From: Paraclostridium tenue
GTDB taxonomy: Bacteria > Bacillota > Clostridia > Peptostreptococcales > Peptostreptococcaceae
DNA length: 64,000 nt
Direction of reading: 5' to 3'
Assembly: GCF_015668515.1 (NCBI RefSeq)
Contig: NZ_JADPFO010000003.1
Span: 1 to 64,000 of the forward strand
Shown: one piece after another, positions 38,564-48,909 of the stretch
How the letters are laid out: each line of letters opens with the position of its first letter
Numbering within the stretch: the stretch's first letter is position 1
Notes under the pieces: model-generated
What the model was told of the DNA's origin: nothing
Databases searched by the model: none
Seen by the model: the letters and a program-made list of their open reading frames with translations, nothing else
Position numbers and translations under genes: made by a program

Positions 38564-38760
38564 TTTCGTAAAAATAAAGAAGTTGAATTATGGTTATAGA
38601 ATATATATAAAATGAAAAATCCATATTTTGATGAAAAGTATTAATTAAGAGAAAAGGCTATCTATGAAAGAATATAAGTCCTACAAAATTATGAACCTAA
38701 AGAGAAAATTGCAGGTGAAATCTAAGATGAGTTAGGAGAAAAATTATAAGTGTTAAAAAA
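38564..38760 (+). pseudogene. Eroded reading frame with several in-frame stops
   Basis: One frame reads protein-like segments separated by TAA or TAG: FRKNKEVELWL, NIYKMKNPYFDEKY, LREKAIYERI, VLQNYEPKEKIAGEI, DELGEKL. The persistence of one frame across five stops suggests a decayed gene rather than noise, but no family is recognised. The region to 39130 continues with further stop-broken fragments such as STGLNEAEY. Confidence 0.4.
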
Positions 38761-39210
38761 CTTTAATTACCAATGTAGACATAAATATTATAATTTGATC
38801 AACAGGATTAAATGAAGCAGAATATTAAAAATTAAAAATAATCTTAAATAAAAAATAACTAGTTAAGAGCTTTTCTTACAAAATTGTAATACATATGAAA
38901 GATAAATAAATATGTGATTTCTCTTAAAGAGGATAAAATAGCATTGTAATGACAATAAGGAACAAAATATGAAAAATACTTATATATAAAAATAACTAGT
39001 AGGAATTGTATCCTTACTTATAGATTTAGTTCACTCAATGGTTGAATCAAAGTTTGTAAATGAATTATTAGGGTGTTATCTAAAATAGGATATTTAACTT
39101 CAAATTAGTAGAATATTAAAAAATAATTAAATATTATGCAAAATACAATTAAAATTCACAATTTTTATATAGTAAGAATAACACATATTTTAAAATATAG
39201 GAGGTCTATT

Positions 39211-40062
39211 ATGAGTAAATTAACAACCATTAATATAGAAAAATTCTCAACTGAAAGAAAAATTATATCTTATATGACAACGAAATCTTGGCAAACTATA
39301 CCACATGTATCTTATATGTATGAACCTGATATTACAAATTTTATTGACGAATTTAAAAAATTAAAAGAAGAAGATAAATCATTAAAAAATGTTTCAATTA
39401 ATTCATTAATGTTAAAAGTATTTTCTGAAGGATTGAAATTTGCACCAAAGCTAAATGCTCACATATCGTATAATCAAAGTACTGGTGAAGGAGAAATTCA
39501 TACAATTAAAGATATTAATGTAAATATGCCTTGGATTTTACCAAGTGGAAAAATGATGACAATAAGTATAAATAATATTGAAGAAATGTCTTTATATGAA
39601 ATTAATAAATATATTAAAGATTTAGATCAGAAAATTTCAAGTATAGATTCAGGGTGTTTATCTAAATCATTTTCAGATAAAATAAACTATAATATTATAA
39701 ACAGTATAATAAGTGGAGAACATAAAATGTCTGAAGATAATAATGAGGATAAATCAAAAATACCTTTAGAAATTGGGACTATAACTATATCAAATATTGG
39801 TTCTACATATAGAGAACAAAGAGGTGCTATTGCTTTGTTAGATATTATACCTCCACAAGTTTGTGTAATAGGCTTTGGTGCAATTTTAGAAAAACCGGGT
39901 GTATATATTGACGAAAATGGAGAAAAGGCTATTGGTATTCGTAAAGTATTACCAATATGTTTAGCTTTTGATCATCGTGCATTAGATTTTGGAGAAATTA
40001 TACCTTTTATAAAAAAATTAGATAGCATATTTGAAAATCCAAATATACTAAAAAGTTTTTAA
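39211..40062 (+). CDS. Stand-alone 2-oxoacid dehydrogenase acyltransferase (E2) catalytic domain
   Basis: The 283-residue product matches the CAT-like catalytic domain of dihydrolipoamide acyltransferases: TTKSWQTIPHVSYMYEPDIT near the start, the family segment GTITISNIGSTY, and the active-site FDHRALDFGEI (His255, Asp259; the usual motif is DHRxxDG). No lipoyl or subunit-binding domain precedes it, and no E1 or E3 gene is nearby, so it is not a standard dehydrogenase subunit. It may be an acetyltransferase with another acceptor. TAGGAGG lies before ATG 39211; the frame is open further upstream but without a ribosome site. It is the only intact gene in the island. Confidence 0.82.
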   Translation: MSKLTTINIEKFSTERKIISYMTTKSWQTIPHVSYMYEPDITNFIDEFKKLKEEDKSLKNVSINSLMLKVFSEGLKFAPKLNAHISYNQSTGEGEIHTIKDINVNMPWILPSGKMMTISINNIEEMSLYEINKYIKDLDQKISSIDSGCLSKSFSDKINYNIINSIISGEHKMSEDNNEDKSKIPLEIGTITISNIGSTYREQRGAIALLDIIPPQVCVIGFGAILEKPGVYIDENGEKAIGIRKVLPICLAFDHRALDFGEIIPFIKKLDSIFENPNILKSF

Positions 40063-40162
40063 TCCTTATTATGATATTTTCATAGTAACAAGATATATAG
40101 AAAAAATAAAATTGAATTAAAGAAAGAGTATATGTTATGGACTTTATAATTTACTCCTAAAA

Positions 40163-40206
40163 ATAAAAATAGTAGTTAAATTTTAAAATTTAGCTACTAT
40201 TTTTAT
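40163..40206 (+). terminator. Terminator after the E2-like gene
   Basis: AAAAATAGTAGTTAAATTTT pairs almost perfectly with the following 20 bases and ends in a T run. It is symmetrical and could also end the minus-strand pseudogene at 40215. Confidence 0.8.
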
Positions 40207-40214
40207 ATAATATA

Positions 40215-40484
40215 TTAATATCTAGCTTGTACTCCTATAATATATTCTGTAGATGGTTTACCACAGCTAATTACTCTCACTCCTTTTACGCTTGCTATCC
40301 AATTTTTGTAATTTACTATTACATCAACGTATGATAAATCCTCTTATTCTTACAACAACTTCTGCTTCTGGATTTATTGTTTTATCTAACGCTGCTAATC
40401 TACCAAATATAGTAATATCTCTTTCGAATAAATTATTTATTAATGAAGTTTCTTTTGTATTTACATTTGTTTTATATATCAAAC
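40215..40484 (-). pseudogene. Frameshifted gene remnant, unknown protein
   Basis: On the minus strand one frame reads TKETSLINNLFERDITIFGR and on to EAEVVVRIRG. A one-base shift at the AAA run 40336-40338 then continues as SYVDVIVNYKNWIASVKGVR to GVQARY and a stop. Removing one base restores a continuous frame of about 90 codons. An in-frame stop lies just upstream and there is no ribosome binding site, so the 5' end is probably lost too. The family is not recognised. Confidence 0.55.
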
Positions 40485-40499
40485 AATACTATTGATAAT

Positions 40500-40935
40500 T
40501 AGAATAATAGGAATAGCTAAATACTATATTACAGTATTCTAACTAAGTTCTTATTCTGAAAATATCTTCTATATTTTGATATGTATTCACTATTTCATTA
40601 TTTTAGTGAGATTTTTTCAATTAAAACAGCTCAATATGTAGCAAACATACTAAATAAATATATTAAATAGTATTTAAATTTTTATATCATTTGAATACTT
40701 TTTTAATAATTACCAGTAACACTTAACTTATCTGAATACATTTGAGTAAGAAGTGGTTTTCACAAATAAAGTATACTTAATATTTTGTTAAATGTGAATG
40801 CATTAATTAAAAAGGTTATCATAGAATGTTAATATTTTATTGAATTTAATAACCATACTATTACTTTTTAGGTAATATATATAAATATCATAAATTTATT
40901 CTATTTTCTTTAGTTTTCATTTTTAAAAATTATTT
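40500..40935. other. AT-rich filler in the island
   Basis: About 435 bases, extremely AT-rich, with stops in all frames. A weak inverted repeat (GGTTAT near 40820 with ATAACC near 40847) is the only structure seen. No gene is supported. Confidence 0.5.
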
Positions 40936-40939
40936 TGAA

Positions 40940-41202
40940 ATTAAATTTAATTTAAAAAGAAAGGTTTTAATTACAACGGCAGTAACAACAACTTTATTGA
41001 CTGGATTTTGCAATTTAAATAGTTGGAGCTACTAATGAAGATGGTACAGTTGATCCTTATAAAATAACTTTTGTTTATAAAACTGGATTTGATGATAAAC
41101 AAGATGTAAATAAATTTATAAATAAGAATCCATTAGAAGCGTATTTAAAAGGTAACAACGATAATAAAAATCAGTGTTTACATACGAAGAATGAGACATG
41201 TT
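40940..41202 (+). pseudogene. Remnant of a secreted protein gene, cut by the right repeat
   Basis: A signal-peptide-like start, RKVLITTAVTTTLLTGF, is followed by a frame shift near 41024-41030. The next frame reads GATNEDGTVDPYKITFVYKT and on to FINKNPLEAYLKG, and runs into the attR-like repeat, where it stops. The normal start position holds ATT without a ribosome binding site. The 3' end appears truncated at the repeat, as expected if recombination deleted or joined DNA there. Family unknown. Confidence 0.5.
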
Positions 41203-41232
41203 GAATGTGTAGCAAAGTTAATAAAAAAATAA
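41197..41232 (+). repeat. Right direct repeat (attR-like)
   Basis: A 35-of-36 copy of the rlmD 3' end, starting CATGTTGAATGTGTAGC and ending with the equivalent stop codon TAA, but with no rlmD sequence upstream of it. Confidence 0.8.
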
Positions 41233-41260
41233 ATTATTTAGTTGCGAATGCTAAATAATT
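41232..41260 (+). other. Hairpin adjoining the right repeat
   Basis: AATTATTTAG and CTAAATAATT are perfect 10-base arms with a 9-base loop, immediately after attR. No T run follows. It may be the natural hairpin originally just downstream of rlmD. Confidence 0.45.
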
Positions 41261-41294
41261 CTGATATCATCATAGTATAAAGTACATATGATAC

Positions 41295-41338
41295 AAAAAA
41301 GCCATGAAGGTTTTATAAATCCTTCACGGCTTTTTTGC
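41295..41338. terminator. Strong bidirectional terminator
   Basis: AAAAAAGCCATGAAGG pairs with CCTTCACGGCTTTTTT (one G-T pair) around a 10-base loop. It probably was the original rlmD terminator before the insertion. Confidence 0.82.
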
Positions 41339-41416
41339 TATATAATTGTACAAAATTTAAACTCTATATCAATAGATAGATATAAAAACTATCTATTCCC
41401 TTTTATTGTGAAGATG

Positions 41417-41878
41417 CTATATAGCATCTTTTTCTTTATTAAAAAAATTTGATTTAAAGTTATTGTTGTAAATTTTAGAACTAAAAAATTCACAAAAATA
41501 TTTTAAAAAATGAGCATCTTTGAAAGCTATATTTTTAATTATATAAATGGGTATTCCTATGCATATACAATCATCTAATGCCTTTAAGTTATAATCAAAA
41601 TTGCTATGAGTAAAAATTTCTAAAGCTCCTATTATATGAAATTCATTATATATATCACTTGAATTATTTTGTAAACTATATGAATCTTCAAATTTGACAA
41701 TAGTACCATCAACTAAAAAATATAGGTAATCAGGTGTACTATTTTTACAAGTTATAAATTCATTTTTATTAAAACAATGCAATTCCATGTTTTTAATGAA
41801 ATTTACATCAAAGATATCATTTATATTACATTTATCTATATAGTATTTTAATGTTTGTTCATGATGTAGTTTTAACAT
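41417..41878 (-). CDS. Crp/Fnr-like sensor domain lacking the DNA-binding domain
   Basis: The 153 residues fit the cyclic-nucleotide-binding beta-roll of Crp/Fnr regulators of the YeiL type (YIDKCNINDIFDVNFIKN; PDYLYFLVDGTIVKF; LDDCICIGIPIYIIKN), followed by the start of the dimerisation helix (FLKYFCEFFSSKI). The usual winged helix of about 70 residues is absent: the frame ends in a 20-base palindrome (41411-41430, AAGATGCTATATAGCATCTT). GGGGTGG precedes the ATG. It is either a truncated regulator or a stand-alone sensor. Ligand unknown. Confidence 0.6.
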   Translation of the reverse strand: MLKLHHEQTLKYYIDKCNINDIFDVNFIKNMELHCFNKNEFITCKNSTPDYLYFLVDGTIVKFEDSYSLQNNSSDIYNEFHIIGALEIFTHSNFDYNLKALDDCICIGIPIYIIKNIAFKDAHFLKYFCEFFSSKIYNNNFKSNFFNKEKDAI

Positions 41879-42051
41879 ATAACCACCCCTATAAAATTTA
41901 AATCTATATAACTGTAATTATTAACTAACTTAATAAATATAAACTTTAAATTTATAAATAAAAAATAAAAAATTGGACAATATAATATTAAATAAATACA
42001 CAAAACACCTCAGTAATGACACAAATTAATAGTGTATTTATATTAAATAGA

Positions 42052-42092
42052 TTAAAGTCCTTTAATTATTGATGATTAAAGGACTTTTGTTT
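42052..42092 (+). terminator. Orphan hairpin terminator upstream of ligA
   Basis: AAAGTCCTTTAAT and ATTAAAGGACTTT are perfect arms followed by TTGTTTTT. There is no intact plus-strand gene just upstream, so it may be left from a lost gene. Confidence 0.7.
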
Positions 42093-42166
42093 TTATAAGT
42101 AAAATATTATACATATCTAAAACACGCTTTAATTAGAGGTTAAGTTATAATTTTAAAAAGTAAATT

Positions 42167-42176
42167 ATGGTATACT
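42167..42176 (+). promoter_or_regulatory. Probable ligA extended -10 promoter
   Basis: TATGGTATACT contains an extended -10 (TGG then TATACT at 42171-42176). No good -35 at standard spacing was found. The start codon is 80 bases downstream. Confidence 0.4.
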
Positions 42177-42244
42177 AAGATAGTGTTACATATTAAGTTA
42201 ATATATACAAAAATGGTAATAATATTTTATATGTATTTTTATAA

Positions 42245-44278
<2,034 letters not shown>

Positions 44279-44428
44279 GAAATAATGGGAAAATTATCTT
44301 AATAAATTACTACTAATTAGTATTAAATGGTGCTAATATATTAGAGTGAACGTACTGTTATATTAAGAGTTTAGTTAAGTTAGATAATATTGATTTGATA
44401 TAAAAAATGTTTAAGTGAGGTAAGATAT

Positions 44429-45778
44429 ATGACAAGAATTGATGGCAGAAAAAATGATGAAATAAGATCAGTTAAAATAACTAGAAATTTTACTAGATAT
44501 GCAGAAGGATCTGTATTAATTGAAATGGGAGAAACTAAAGTTATATGTACAGCATCTATAGAAGACAAAGTACCTCCTTTTTTAAGAAATAGTGGAACAG
44601 GATGGATAAATGCAGAATATTCTATGTTACCAAGAGCAACTCATCAAAGAAAAGTAAGAGAATCATCTAGAGGTAAAGTAGATGGAAGAACACAAGAAAT
44701 ACAAAGATTAATAGGTAGAGCTATAAGATCAGTAATAGATTTATCTAAAATAGGTGAAAGAACTATATGGGTAGATTGTGATGTAATTCAAGCTGATGGG
44801 GGAACAAGAACAGCATCTATAACGGGAGCATTCGTAGCTGTAGCAGATGCGATATACTCATTATATGAAAAAAAACAAATAAAAACTTTACCTATAAGAA
44901 ATTTTGTATCAGCTATAAGTGTTGGGATAGTAAATGGAGAGCATGTTCTAGATTTATGTTATGAAGAAGATTCTAATGCTCATGTTGATATGAATATAAT
45001 AATGACTGATAAGGGTGAGTTTGTAGAAGTTCAAGGAACAGGAGAAGAATCTCCATTTAGTAGAAAGGATTTAAATGCACTACTTGAGCTTGGTGAAAAA
45101 GGAAATAAGGAGCTTATAAAAGCTCAAAGAAAAGCATTAGGAAAAATTTCTAGTGAAGTTCTTGGAGAGGAAGAGCCAAATGAAATTGTTATAGCTACAA
45201 ATAATGCACACAAATTAGAAGAAATATCAGCTATATTAGAAGATTTTGATTGTAACATATACTCTCTTAAAGATGTTAACTTAGATGGAATAGAAATAGT
45301 AGAAGATGGTCACACATTTGAACATAATGCACTAATAAAAGCAAGAACTATAGCAAAAGCTACTAATATGGTAACTATAGCAGATGATTCAGGGCTTGAG
45401 GTTGATGCTTTAGGTAAAAAGCCAGGAGTTTATTCAGCTAGATATGCTGGAGAAAATGCTACAGATGAACAAAACAGAGAAAAGCTTGTAAAAGCTATGA
45501 AAAATGTACCTATGAGTCAAAGAACAGGAAGATTTGTATCAGCTATAGCGGTAGTATTCCCTAGTGGAAAAGAGTTCGTAGTAAGAGGTACTTGTGAAGG
45601 TATGATTGGTTTTGAAGAAAAAGGAAATAATGGATTTGGATATGATCCGTTATTTATAGTAGATAATTACAACAAAACTTTTGGAGAGTTACCTAGTTCA
45701 ATAAAAAATTCTATAAGTCATAGAGCTAACTCATTAAAACTTATGAGAGATGAATTTAACAAAAGGATAGTGAGATAA
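44429..45778 (+). CDS. rph: Fused ribonuclease PH and RdgB-type nucleotide pyrophosphatase
   Basis: A 449-residue fusion. Residues 1 to about 245 are RNase PH, a phosphorolytic 3' exonuclease trimming tRNA ([52 protein letters not shown]). Residues of about 253-449 are a HAM1/RdgB (d)ITP/XTP pyrophosphatase ([52 protein letters not shown]). All recognisable active-site motifs of both enzymes are kept, so both are probably active. Adjacent rph and rdgB genes are common in Firmicutes. AGTGAGGT precedes the ATG. The next gene overlaps by one base. Confidence 0.94.
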   Translation: MTRIDGRKNDEIRSVKITRNFTRYAEGSVLIEMGETKVICTASIEDKVPPFLRNSGTGWINAEYSMLPRATHQRKVRESSRGKVDGRTQEIQRLIGRAIRSVIDLSKIGERTIWVDCDVIQADGGTRTASITGAFVAVADAIYSLYEKKQIKTLPIRNFVSAISVGIVNGEHVLDLCYEEDSNAHVDMNIIMTDKGEFVEVQGTGEESPFSRKDLNALLELGEKGNKELIKAQRKALGKISSEVLGEEEPNEIVIATNNAHKLEEISAILEDFDCNIYSLKDVNLDGIEIVEDGHTFEHNALIKARTIAKATNMVTIADDSGLEVDALGKKPGVYSARYAGENATDEQNREKLVKAMKNVPMSQRTGRFVSAIAVVFPSGKEFVVRGTCEGMIGFEEKGNNGFGYDPLFIVDNYNKTFGELPSSIKNSISHRANSLKLMRDEFNKRIVR

Positions 45779-46248
45779 TGAAAATAGGGGTAATAAGTGA
45801 TACTCATAGAATGAATCGTTTTATCGATAAAGTGATACCTTATTTAAAGGAATGTGATTTAATTATACATGCTGGAGATAATTTTGTAGATTCAAAATAT
45901 ATTCATAAAATGACTAATGTTGGAATGATGGCAGTTAGGGGAAATTGTGATTTTGAGAATGTAGAAGAAGAATTAGAGTTTGAAGTAGAAAATAAAAATA
46001 TTTTTGTATGTCATGGGGACAGATATGGTGTTAAATATGGGCTTGAGCAATTACAAAAGAAAGCTAAAGAAGTAGATGCAGATATTGTGATATTTGGGCA
46101 TACGCATACACCTTTAATAAAAGAAAAGGATAATATAATCTATATAAATCCTGGTAGTGTATCTTTGCCAAGAGGTGTAGATTATAGGAGTTTTGTTATA
46201 ATAGACATAAGTGATGACAATATGAGTGTTAAGGAAATAAGAATATAA
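45778..46248 (+). CDS. YfcE/MJ0936-family metallophosphoesterase
   Basis: The 156 residues carry the calcineurin-like motifs GVISDTH, IHAGDN, RGNCD, CHGDRYG and FGHTHTP, with the typical GSVSLPRG tail. It is a small metal-dependent phosphodiesterase whose physiological substrate is uncertain. The ATG overlaps the stop of the RNase PH/RdgB fusion (TAATG), implying translational coupling. Confidence 0.92.
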   Translation: MKIGVISDTHRMNRFIDKVIPYLKECDLIIHAGDNFVDSKYIHKMTNVGMMAVRGNCDFENVEEELEFEVENKNIFVCHGDRYGVKYGLEQLQKKAKEVDADIVIFGHTHTPLIKEKDNIIYINPGSVSLPRGVDYRSFVIIDISDDNMSVKEIRI

Positions 46249-46272
46249 AAAAATTTTTGGGGGATTATTTAA

Positions 46273-46794
46273 ATGGAATTTGTCTTGGGGTATTTACTCA
46301 TATTTCTAGCTAAATGTGCAGATGTTACATTAGCTACAGTCAGAACTATTTTTGTAGTAAAGGGGAAGAAAAAACTTGCATTTTGTGTGGGGTTTCTTGA
46401 AATCTTAATATATTTATTTGCTATGGATAAAGTATTAGGAGATATGGGCGACCTTGTAAAAGTGGTTTCATATGCACTTGGTTTTGCAACAGGAAATGTA
46501 GTAGGAATTACTTTGGAGGAAAAACTTGCTATAGGGATTATAACAGCTCAAGTTTTTACAGGTGAAGATGTAGATGACTTTGCAGATTATCTAAGAAGCC
46601 ATGGTTTTGGAGTTACAGTTATAGAAGGTAAAGGAAGAGAGGGTATCAAATATATACTACAAGTAGTATTAGACAGAAAGCACTTACAAAACTTCCAAAA
46701 AACTATAAATGACTATGATTCTAGAGCATTCGTGGCAGTAACTGAAATAAAGAATGTCAGAGGTGGATATTTTGGTAGAAATGCTATGAAATAA
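46273..46794 (+). CDS. UPF0316/DUF2179 membrane protein
   Basis: The 173-residue protein has three N-terminal hydrophobic segments (about residues 3-20, 35-52 and 60-80), including ADVTLATVRTIFVVKGKKK, and a soluble C-terminal DUF2179 domain (VIEGKGREGIKYILQVVLDR). The UPF0316 architecture is conserved in Firmicutes; function unknown. A GGGGG stretch precedes the ATG. It follows the phosphoesterase by 24 bases and is probably in the same operon. Confidence 0.85.
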   Translation: MEFVLGYLLIFLAKCADVTLATVRTIFVVKGKKKLAFCVGFLEILIYLFAMDKVLGDMGDLVKVVSYALGFATGNVVGITLEEKLAIGIITAQVFTGEDVDDFADYLRSHGFGVTVIEGKGREGIKYILQVVLDRKHLQNFQKTINDYDSRAFVAVTEIKNVRGGYFGRNAMK

Positions 46795-46830
46795 GTGATT
46801 TAGCATCATTATTTCATATAAATGGAACAC

Positions 46831-46860
46831 TTGTAAATAAAAAAAAGAATGTGTTATAAT
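46831..46860 (+). promoter_or_regulatory. Probable tig promoter
   Basis: TTGTAA (46831-46836) and TATAAT (46855-46860) are separated by 18 bases. The start codon of tig is 80 bases downstream. Confidence 0.6.
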
Positions 46861-46939
46861 AAAATAGTAAAATTATAGTAACGATATCTATTATACTATA
46901 TATAAAAAAGAATACATAACCAATAGGAGGATTATAATA

Positions 46940-48226
46940 ATGAAAGCAGAATTACTTAAGAGAGATGGTAACAAAGTTACTTTTAAAATAACAGTTGATA
47001 ATGATAAATTTGAAGGTGCAGTAACAAAAGCTTATAACAAAAACAAAGGTAAATTCAATATACCAGGATTTAGAAAAGGTAAAGCACCTAAACAAATAAT
47101 AGAATCTCAATACGGAAAAGGCGTATTCTATAACGATGCTATAGATATGTTATTCCCAGAAATATACCCAACAGCTTTAGATGAATTAAGCATAGATCCA
47201 ATAGATAGACCTGACTTAGATATAGAAGAAATAAGCAAAGACAACGGATTAGTTATGGTTGTTAATGTAGAAGTTAAGCCTGATGTTAATCTTGGAGAAT
47301 ACAAAGGTATAGAAATAGCAAAACCTGACTATACTGTAAATGAAGATGAAGTAAAATTAAGATTAGAAGAAATGAGAAATAAAGCTTCTAGATTAGTAGA
47401 TGTTGAAGGAAGAGCTATAGAAAGTGGAGATACTGCTGTTATAGACTTTGAAGGATTTGTAGACGGAGTTGCTTTTGAAGGTGGAAAAGGAGAAGACTAT
47501 AGCTTAGTTATAGGATCAAATACATTCATACCAGGATTTGAAGAGCAATTAATAGGTAAAAATAAAGGTGAAGAAGTTGAAGTTAATGTAGAGTTCCCAG
47601 CTGAATATCATGCTGAAAACTTAGCAGGAAAGCCAGCAACTTTTAAAGTTACTGTGAAAAATGTTCAAAAGAAAGAGTTACCAGAATTAAATGATGAGTT
47701 CGCAGCTGACACAACTGAATTCAATACATTAGAAGAATTAAAGAAAGATTTAAAAGCTAAAGTAGAAGAAGAAGCTAAACATAGAGCAGATGCTGAAATG
47801 AGAAATTCTTTAGTTGAGAAAATATCTGAAGGTACTGAATTAGAAGTTCCAACTGCAATGGTTGAAACTCAAATAGACAACATGTTAATGGAACTTAACT
47901 ACCAATTACAATACCAAGGATTACAATTAGAGCAATTATTACAAATGACTGGAAGATCAATAGAAGAATTAAGAAATGAAAAAAGAGAAGAAGCTACTAA
48001 ATTAGTTAAATCATCTTTAATATTAGAAGCTATAGCTAAGGCTGAAAATGTAGAAGTTTCAGAAGAAGAAGTTGATGCTGAAGTTGCTAAAATGGCTAAA
48101 ATGTACAACATGGAACTTGAAAAAATAAAATCAGCAATGAGACCAACAGATTTAGAAGATATAAAAGGTCAATTAAAAATAAGAAAAACAATAGATTTAT
48201 TAGTTGATAGTGCTAAATTAGTTTAA
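46940..48226 (+). CDS. tig: Trigger factor
   Basis: Ribosome-associated chaperone and peptidyl-prolyl isomerase, 428 residues. It shows the N-terminal ribosome-binding signature FNIPGFRKGKAPK, an FKBP-like domain (about residues 150-240: SGDTAVIDFEGFVDGVAFEG) and a helical C-terminal chaperone domain. AGGAGG precedes the ATG. The order tig-clpP-clpX is widely conserved. Confidence 0.97.
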   Translation: MKAELLKRDGNKVTFKITVDNDKFEGAVTKAYNKNKGKFNIPGFRKGKAPKQIIESQYGKGVFYNDAIDMLFPEIYPTALDELSIDPIDRPDLDIEEISKDNGLVMVVNVEVKPDVNLGEYKGIEIAKPDYTVNEDEVKLRLEEMRNKASRLVDVEGRAIESGDTAVIDFEGFVDGVAFEGGKGEDYSLVIGSNTFIPGFEEQLIGKNKGEEVEVNVEFPAEYHAENLAGKPATFKVTVKNVQKKELPELNDEFAADTTEFNTLEELKKDLKAKVEEEAKHRADAEMRNSLVEKISEGTELEVPTAMVETQIDNMLMELNYQLQYQGLQLEQLLQMTGRSIEELRNEKREEATKLVKSSLILEAIAKAENVEVSEEEVDAEVAKMAKMYNMELEKIKSAMRPTDLEDIKGQLKIRKTIDLLVDSAKLV

Positions 48227-48243
48227 TCATTTAAGTATATTCA

Positions 48244-48268
48244 TACAGTAGCTGTTTCAGCTACTGTA
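48244..48268 (+). other. Hairpin between tig and clpP
   Basis: TACAGTAGCTG and CAGCTACTGTA are perfect 11-base arms around TTT. No T run follows, so it may be a processing or stability element, or an inefficient terminator letting some read-through into clpPX. Confidence 0.55.
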
Positions 48269-48307
48269 TATTGTATATATAGATAATTATGATAGGGGGT
48301 ATAATCC

Positions 48308-48892
48308 ATGGCATTAGTACCTGTAGTAGTAGAACAAACAGGAAGAGGAGAAAGATCTTACGATATATATTCAAAACTTCTTAAAGATAGAATAATATTT
48401 TTAGGAGATGAAGTAAATGATGCTACAGCAGGACTTGTAGTAGCTCAATTATTATTCCTAGAATCAGAGGACCCAGATAAAGATATACATTTATATATAA
48501 ATTCTCCAGGAGGAAGTATAACTGCTGGAATGGCAATATATGATACTATGCAATACATTAAGCCAGATGTTTCTACAATATGTATAGGAATGGCAGCATC
48601 TATGGGAGCATTTTTATTAGCAGCAGGAGCAAAAGGAAAAAGATTGGCACTTCCAAATAGTGAGATAATGATACATCAACCACTAGGAGGTACTAGAGGG
48701 CAAGCAACAGATATAGAGATACATGCAAAAAGAATAATAAGTATGAAAAATAAGTTAAATTCTATATTAGCTGAAAGAACAGGTCAGCCTATAGAAAAAA
48801 TTCAAGTGGATACTGAACGTGATAACTTTATGAGCGCTGATGAAGCTATGAAATATGGCTTAGTAGATGAAGTAATTACTAAAAGGCCGTAG
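48308..48892 (+). CDS. clpP: ATP-dependent Clp protease proteolytic subunit
   Basis: Serine peptidase forming the tetradecameric Clp chamber, 194 residues. The catalytic Ser98 lies in [11 protein letters not shown] and His123 in IMIHQPLGG; the aspartate is in the region following QVDTERD. AGGGGG lies upstream of the ATG. clpX follows after 17 bases, so the protease and its unfoldase are co-expressed. Confidence 0.97.
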   Translation: MALVPVVVEQTGRGERSYDIYSKLLKDRIIFLGDEVNDATAGLVVAQLLFLESEDPDKDIHLYINSPGGSITAGMAIYDTMQYIKPDVSTICIGMAASMGAFLLAAGAKGKRLALPNSEIMIHQPLGGTRGQATDIEIHAKRIISMKNKLNSILAERTGQPIEKIQVDTERDNFMSADEAMKYGLVDEVITKRP

Positions 48893-48909
48893 ATAAGAGA
48901 GGTGTTAAT

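Larger units (their letters stand above)
38119..41232 (+). mobile_element. Decayed integrated island at the 3' end of rlmD
   Basis: A 36-base direct repeat (38119-38154 and 41197-41232, 35 of 36 identical) bounds about 3.1 kb. The left copy is the native rlmD 3' end; the right copy is an isolated duplicate. Such duplication is the signature of site-specific integration into a gene's 3' end; rlmD/rum genes are known integration sites for streptococcal elements. Inside are an intact E2-type acyltransferase gene, pseudogene fragments on both strands and very AT-rich filler. No intact integrase remains, so the element is probably a non-mobile remnant. That it was an ICE, phage or island is inference. 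Confidence 0.7.

Noticed and set aside
38564-38760. Stop-codon reassignment (TAA/TAG read as Gln), as in some phages
   Set aside because: The in-frame stops are all TAA or TAG, but TAA is by far the commonest random stop in DNA this AT-rich, neighbouring fragments also contain TGA, and the intact E2 gene uses the standard code. Decay is simpler.
40292-40495. Plus-strand open frame of 67 codons in the island
   Set aside because: The opposite strand gives a better protein-like reading (frameshifted pseudogene ending GVQARY), and this frame has no ribosome site.
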